This document shows, piece by piece, positions 34,985 through 38,522 of a stretch of 38,522 bases of DNA. The notes below the pieces were generated by a model that worked only from the letters and a program-made list of their open reading frames with translations, was not told the DNA's origin and did not search any database. The stretch spans positions 1 through 38,522 of the forward strand of contig JAFLTB010000025.1 of assembly GCA_022510605.1 (NCBI GenBank), given 5' to 3'. Position 1 is the stretch's first letter. Each line of letters starts with the position of its first letter. This stretch comes from Lachnospiraceae bacterium. Lineage in GTDB: Bacteria; Bacillota; Clostridia; Lachnospirales; Lachnospiraceae. The translations under genes were made by a program, and so were the position numbers.

Positions 34985-36063
34985 AGCGCTTCTACCTGTT
35001 TGCGCCTGGTATAGAGGACACATCCGCCATCGTGTTCCTCCTCCAGAAGATGGTGCTCCCGCAACTCACAGAATAACTGGCTCTGCATGACCTCCCATAA
35101 AGTATGGTCTTTTACGTTGATGTCAGAGTAGGGGGAGAAGGGGCATGGCTCTGCGCCGCCCTGGGAGTTGATATGGAAAAATCCACGGCCGGCGGCCAGG
35201 CACCCACCGGAACTTTTCTCGTCTCCGGGGAAGGAAATCATCAGCATGGAATCCTCGTCCCGGCGGAGTTCATCCAGTCGTTCGGCCAGCTGTCTGCGGG
35301 TAGTATCATCCGGCGCCAGATAGCTCAATGCTTCGCTTGTGGGAACAAATTCCACATAAATAATGGCTTTGCATCCAGCTTGCTCCAATGTGCGGATATA
35401 TTCTTCCGAGGTTACTTCGGCAAGGTTTTGTTTTGTCACCGTCACGGAGGCACCAAAGGCAATGTGCCTTTGCCGGAGTTTTTGCATCCCTGCCTGCAGC
35501 TGTTCATAGATGCCTTCACCCCGGCGGGCGTCTGTTGTATGCCGGCCGCCCTCTATGCTGAGGATGGGCACAAGATTGCGGTATGTATCAAACAAATCCA
35601 GATATTCCGGACTGAACATCGTGCCGTTGGTAAATACCGGGAACAGGATTTCCGGCACCTTGGCCGCCTCTGCCAGTACGTCTCGGCGTACCATGGGCTC
35701 ACCGCCTGCCAGCAGGATAAATCCCACGCCCATTTCCTTTGCCTGATGAAAAACCCTGCTCCAGTCGGCTCCGGTCATTTGTTCTGTCGGCGTCTCGTCT
35801 GAACAACTGTCCAAAGAACGGGCATAGCAGCCCTCACAGTGCAGATTGCAGATACTGGTAATGCTTGCAATCAGAAAAGGCGGTACATGCTTTCCCTGGG
35901 CGGCGGCAGTTTTTCTCTTTTTCGTCGCATTTTTGCTGGCAAGGGCGTATTTTGCCATAAATACAGCTTCGCTTGGATGTAAGAGAGAGGCCTTCCGGAT
36001 TCCCCGGATGATTTTCTCAACACCAGCGGAAAGGTAGGCTTCCAGATTAAAGTCTTCGCTCAT
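34969..36063 (-). CDS. Radical SAM protein with Cys-rich C-terminal region
   Basis: A 364-residue protein. A ~65-residue N-terminal extension is followed by C72-x3-C76-x2-C79 (CNLHCEGC), LLAGGEP and FTNGTMFS, which define the radical SAM core. The C-terminal part has further cysteines (GGCLAAGRGFFHINSQGG; PCPFSP; GGC), a pattern resembling SPASM/twitch auxiliary cluster domains. No peptide substrate gene or maturase partner is visible nearby, so the substrate is unknown. The ATG follows AGGGGGAAAAAT. It is 57 nt downstream of tRNA-Pro on the same strand and may share its promoter. Its 3' end lies in the 47-nt repeat. Confidence 0.9.
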   Translation of the reverse strand: MSEDFNLEAYLSAGVEKIIRGIRKASLLHPSEAVFMAKYALASKNATKKRKTAAAQGKHVPPFLIASITSICNLHCEGCYARSLDSCSDETPTEQMTGADWSRVFHQAKEMGVGFILLAGGEPMVRRDVLAEAAKVPEILFPVFTNGTMFSPEYLDLFDTYRNLVPILSIEGGRHTTDARRGEGIYEQLQAGMQKLRQRHIAFGASVTVTKQNLAEVTSEEYIRTLEQAGCKAIIYVEFVPTSEALSYLAPDDTTRRQLAERLDELRRDEDSMLMISFPGDEKSSGGCLAAGRGFFHINSQGGAEPCPFSPYSDINVKDHTLWEVMQSQLFCELREHHLLEEEHDGGCVLYTRRKQVEALLAQD

Positions 36064-36119
36064 ATTTTTCCCCCTTTTTGTCAGATATAGGAAACATCAA
36101 GCCCCTAAAATAAAAAAAA

Positions 36120-36193
36120 TCGAGGTGACAGGATTTGAACCTGCGACCTCTGCGTCCCGAACGCAGCGCTATACCAAACTTAGCCACACCTCG
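36120..36193 (-). tRNA. tRNA-Pro (anticodon CGG)
   Basis: A 74-nt cloverleaf on the minus strand. The acceptor CGAGGTG pairs with CACCTCG, with discriminator A. The anticodon stem CTGCG/CGCAG holds the loop TTCGGGA, giving CGG. The T-arm GCAGG-TTCAAAT-CCTGT is intact. CCA is not encoded; a T-run follows. Confidence 0.95.
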
Positions 36194-36256
36194 AATTTGT
36201 TAAAAAACAGCAGTCTGCCAATATCACGCATTTCCACCGTTTCTATTCAGTTGTTC

Positions 36257-36272
36257 CGATGAAATTTCATCG
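36257..36272. repeat. 16-bp perfect palindrome downstream of the tRNA-Pro promoter
   Basis: Half-site CGATGAAA followed by its exact complement, just downstream of the -10 box. Possible operator or transcript-leader hairpin. Confidence 0.45.
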
Positions 36273-36280
36273 ACTTATTT

Positions 36281-36309
36281 ACTATATAACATCTTAAAAA
36301 AAAAGTCAA
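36281..36309 (-). promoter_or_regulatory. Promoter of tRNA-Pro
   Basis: Minus-strand TTGACT (36309-36304), 17-nt spacer, TATAGT (36286-36281). Confidence 0.75.
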
Positions 36310-36347
36310 TATTTTTAATTGAGTTTTCGCATTTTGTCTACAGTTCA

Positions 36348-36373
36348 AAATGATTTACAAGTGTTAATCATTT
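36348..36373. promoter_or_regulatory. 8-bp inverted repeat upstream of the Lys/Ala-tailed gene
   Basis: AAATGATT (36348-36355) and AATCATTT (36366-36373) with a 10-bp gap. Possible operator for the plus-strand gene at 36437; I see no convincing promoter for that gene. Confidence 0.4.
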
Positions 36374-36436
36374 ACTGTCTTCTGTCGATATATCTTCCAA
36401 AGAAAGTAAAAACCGTATTTTGAAAGGAGACAAACT

Positions 36437-37264
36437 ATGTCAATCACAATATCAGCAGCGGTGGGCTCACTGGCGGCACAGGGCGGAAATAAGACTTCAT
36501 CGGCAAAACCGTCATGGAATCCGAATAAAGTGTACAAATATCTGGAGGATATGAACCAGGGATTCCAGAATTACAAAAAGCAGGCGGTTTCCTATTACCA
36601 CTCCATGATTTCACAGCAGGAAGGCGATGGAACCATGAGCGTGGAAGAATTGAAGAAAGAAATCGAGGAGTGGTTTCCGGAGTACACCCTGACAGATTCC
36701 GAGCCTTCGAAAGTCGTTACGGGGAAATTTTATCTTTACATAAACCAGTCCCAGTTGAAGAAAATGGCAGCTGACCCGGAGTACCGGGCGAAGGTCTATG
36801 GATTGATGGACAGTGAACTTCAGGGAAAGAAAGGTTGGACATTGCAGTACAGCGACGGAAGAAATGTAACCTCTCACATGACAGGGAGTATCTTTTCTCT
36901 GTGTGAGGCGAACCGGAAATTTGCCGGCGCAGATGGGATTCCGTACCGTGGCAGCTGCACCTCAGACCACCCGTTTTCTTCATCCAACTCCCACGCACAG
37001 GTTCGCAGTATGAGTTTTCTCTATGACAACATCGACCCGGCGAAATCGGCGGCGAAGGACAGAAAGGCAGCAGCAGTGAAGGCGGCGGAAAAGGCAGCGA
37101 AGAAACGGACGGAGCAGAAAAAGGCGGCTAAAAAAACAGCAGCTAAGAAAGCCAGTGAGAAGGCGGCGGCGAAAAAAGCGGCAGAAAAGAAAGCGTCGGC
37201 AAAAGAACTGCTGGAGAAGCAGATAGAAGCGGGAGCGGGAAATCTTTTTGATACTACAGTGTAG
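36437..37264 (+). CDS. Uncharacterised protein with Lys/Ala-rich tail (possibly DUF6033-like)
   Basis: A 275-residue protein without signal peptide or membrane helix. Residues ~25-200 form a globular region I do not firmly recognise (VYKYLEDMNQGFQNYKKQ; VTGKFYLYINQSQLKKMAAD; GWTLQYSDGRNVTSHMTG). It recalls DUF6033 proteins of Lachnospiraceae, a tentative match. Residues ~202-250 are repeats of AAEKAAKK/AAKKA type, resembling histone H1-like or bacterial Lys/Ala-rich tails that bind nucleic acid or polyanions, and may be helical. The C-terminus (LEKQIEAGAGNLFDTTV) is not basic. The ATG follows GAAAGGAG. Confidence 0.75.
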   Translation: MSITISAAVGSLAAQGGNKTSSAKPSWNPNKVYKYLEDMNQGFQNYKKQAVSYYHSMISQQEGDGTMSVEELKKEIEEWFPEYTLTDSEPSKVVTGKFYLYINQSQLKKMAADPEYRAKVYGLMDSELQGKKGWTLQYSDGRNVTSHMTGSIFSLCEANRKFAGADGIPYRGSCTSDHPFSSSNSHAQVRSMSFLYDNIDPAKSAAKDRKAAAVKAAEKAAKKRTEQKKAAKKTAAKKASEKAAAKKAAEKKASAKELLEKQIEAGAGNLFDTTV

Positions 37265-37297
37265 CATGATGGCGTCATCGTGCCAGGTGGAAAAACC

Positions 37298-37326
37298 TTG
37301 TGCTTTCGAAGGAAATTGTTTACAAT
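37298..37326 (+). promoter_or_regulatory. Candidate promoter of the secreted Ig-like protein
   Basis: TTGTGC (37298-37303), 17-nt spacer, TACAAT (37321-37326), about 94 nt before the GTG start. A TGCCGG/CCGGCA hairpin lies in the leader. Confidence 0.55.
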
Positions 37327-37419
37327 GGAGATAGTGTAACATTGAATTGGATGCCGGCATAGAGCCAATCCGGCAGAATGTGTACGGGAAGCCCATTGAC
37401 GCTTCGGAAGGAGGTAAAT

Positions 37420-38445
37420 GTGAAATACATAAAAAAAGCTGGCTGTCTTTTCCTGATACTGGCGATGGCCATTGCCATCACTGACGGAAGCAGTGTGCAG
37501 GGAAAGAAAAAGGCAAAGCTGAATAAGACAAAACTCACTCTTTATGTGGGAAAGTCGGCAAAGTTGAAAGTGAAGAATAACGGCAAAAAGGTAAAGTGGT
37601 CCTCCTCGAAAAAGAAGGTGGCTGCTGTGACAAAAAAGGGAAAGGTGACGGCGAAAAAAGCAGGAAAGGCCGTTATTATAGCTAAGATTGGCAAAAAAAA
37701 GTTACGATGCCAGGTGACAGTAAAAAAGAAAAAGGTGGTTTACCAGACCCAGATGGTGGAAAATTTTGAAAGTTATGAGGCAGGAACTGACTGGGGAAAT
37801 TACACTCTGGGGGAAGGCCTCACCAGTGGCGGTGATGAGAAACCCCACTACCTGGCAGAGGGAGAGACCATGCAGGTGGTGACAGACCCGGAAAACGCCT
37901 CCAACAAGGTATTGAAGGTAGTGCCAAAGTTTTACAGCTTCTGTCCGGTCTTCACCGTGGATTTGGCAAAGCTGACCGGAGATGCCACAAAGAAGTTGGG
38001 AGATTATGCCGGTATCCGGGTGAAAGTCCGGGTTGTCAGTGACGCCACCCGGCATGTGGGCATTAGTCTGAACGCTTTCTTTGGCAATGCCGGAAGCATC
38101 AATAAAAAATATGCGTTTAATACTTACACTTCTGCGCAGGACGCCCTGCCAGCAGAGCGGGAATACTATAAATTCTATTACACCAGGGGAATGGTGACGG
38201 GAGAGACGCCAGAGGATGGCGAGATGCCACAGGTGAAAAGTGGAAAGAGCATGAAGGGGCATAAGTTTGCTGAGGGGGATAAGGCAGCAGGCTTCGCTGC
38301 CAAGACACTGGTGTTTAATAAAAATCTGACAACGGAATTGCGAAACCAGACGACCTTTGATTTTGTGGTGGGCGGCAGTTATGGCCCGGCCAATGAGGAG
38401 TATCTGGCCTGGTATCTGGATGATGTGCAGCTGATATATAAATAG
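37420..38445 (+). CDS. Secreted protein with BIG2-type Ig-like domain
   Basis: A 341-residue protein. A signal peptide (MKYIKKAGCLFLILAMAIAI, GTG-initiated) is followed by a Lys-rich bacterial Ig-like group 2 domain (~30-110: LTLYVGKSAKLKV, VKWSSSKKKVAAVTKKGKVTAKKAG). Residues ~115-341 may be a jelly-roll, carbohydrate-binding-like domain (MVENFESYEAGTDW; YLAWYLDDVQLIYK at the end). No catalytic motif is seen, so it is probably a surface or secreted binding protein. The GTG at 37420 follows GGAAGGAGG by 5 nt; the open frame reaches 37378 but lacks a binding site there. Confidence 0.82.
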   Translation: MKYIKKAGCLFLILAMAIAITDGSSVQGKKKAKLNKTKLTLYVGKSAKLKVKNNGKKVKWSSSKKKVAAVTKKGKVTAKKAGKAVIIAKIGKKKLRCQVTVKKKKVVYQTQMVENFESYEAGTDWGNYTLGEGLTSGGDEKPHYLAEGETMQVVTDPENASNKVLKVVPKFYSFCPVFTVDLAKLTGDATKKLGDYAGIRVKVRVVSDATRHVGISLNAFFGNAGSINKKYAFNTYTSAQDALPAEREYYKFYYTRGMVTGETPEDGEMPQVKSGKSMKGHKFAEGDKAAGFAAKTLVFNKNLTTELRNQTTFDFVVGGSYGPANEEYLAWYLDDVQLIYK

Positions 38446-38472
38446 TCTGTAAACAGCAAGAGTTTCCATCCA

Positions 38473-38522
38473 ATCGATTCGAACCGGCAACAACGCAATA
38501 GCGTCTCGCGTTAAGGTTCTCA
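38473..38522 (-). repeat. 50-nt conserved loop block, copy 2 (truncated by window edge)
   Basis: 49/50 identical to 12276-12325, in opposite orientation. The flank 38455-38470 (CAGCAAGAGTTTCCAT) would be one arm of its outer hairpin; the other arm lies beyond the window. It is just downstream of the secreted-protein gene, so it is probably its terminator. Confidence 0.8.

Noticed and set aside
36437-37264. Toxin or polymorphic effector reading of the Lys/Ala-tailed protein
   Set aside because: No secretion signal, no catalytic motif and no adjacent immunity-like gene.
1-38522. CRISPR array, rRNA, prophage or insertion sequence
   Set aside because: No regularly spaced repeats, rRNA-like sequence, phage structural genes or transposase frames were seen on either strand.

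Overview
The window looks like a chromosomal segment of a low-to-mid GC Firmicute, most likely a gut Lachnospiraceae (Clostridia). The reasons are strong GGAGG-type ribosome binding sites, TTGACA/TATAAT-type promoters, a T-box-controlled leucine gene, a FeoA-FeoA-FeoB-Cys-rich operon, GHKL/LytTR signalling, frequent TTG/GTG starts, and closest recalled relatives of RarA and FeoB in that family. Nothing suggests a phage or plasmid backbone. Most genes are complete and housekeeping-like. No rRNA, CRISPR array, transposase or integrase was seen.

Layout. 0-2.2 kb: a GHKL sensor kinase and LytTR response regulator behind a hairpin-rich leader. 2.2-4.6 kb (minus): 2-isopropylmalate synthase fused to a C-terminal AraC-type DNA-binding domain, behind a leucine-type T-box with terminator. 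4.7-6.0 kb: a membrane acyltransferase and tRNA-Arg(ACG). 6.0-9.9 kb: a DtxR/MntR-like regulator divergent from the ferrous iron operon feoA-feoA-feoB-Cys-rich protein, with two matching TTAG-N6-CTAA candidate operators. 9.9-12.2 kb: a PnuC-like transporter behind a leader with its own terminator, then a membrane-anchored lipase-like hydrolase. 12.2-19.9 kb: pyrG (minus) divergent from an overlapping ftsH-uvrC-YgiQ run. 20-22 kb: rfbB and rfbD, convergent with a class A penicillin-binding protein (22-24.5 kb, minus). 24.6-27.6 kb: YigZ, RarA, a small membrane protein and a lipoprotein. 27.7-29.1 kb: a PurF-like protein that lacks the glutaminase cysteine.

The stretch from about 29.2 to 34.9 kb is visibly more AT-rich and looks accessory. 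It holds a divergent XRE repressor/AIPR-like (abortive-infection family) pair between shared promoters and a 16-bp palindrome, followed by a minus-strand run encoding an EamA transporter, a small membrane protein, a DUF218/SanA protein, a VOC protein, a HAD phosphatase and a YbaK deacylase. From 35 to 38.5 kb come a radical SAM protein, tRNA-Pro(CGG), a Lys/Ala-tailed protein of unknown function and a secreted Ig-like (BIG2) protein.

The most unusual signals are: (1) a 50-nt block, 49/50 identical at 12.3 kb and at the right edge, which forms the loop of a terminator-like hairpin in the first copy; (2) a second 47-nt repeat family (12191-12237 and 34938-34984 minus) whose 8 differences are all transitions; (3) the LeuA-AraC fusion with a 22-bp perfect palindrome at its promoter; (4) the PurF-like protein that lost Cys1 but keeps cysteines corresponding to the Fe-S ligands of Bacillus PurF; (5) the XRE/AIPR-like cassette. 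All identifications come from reading the sequence; no database search was run.
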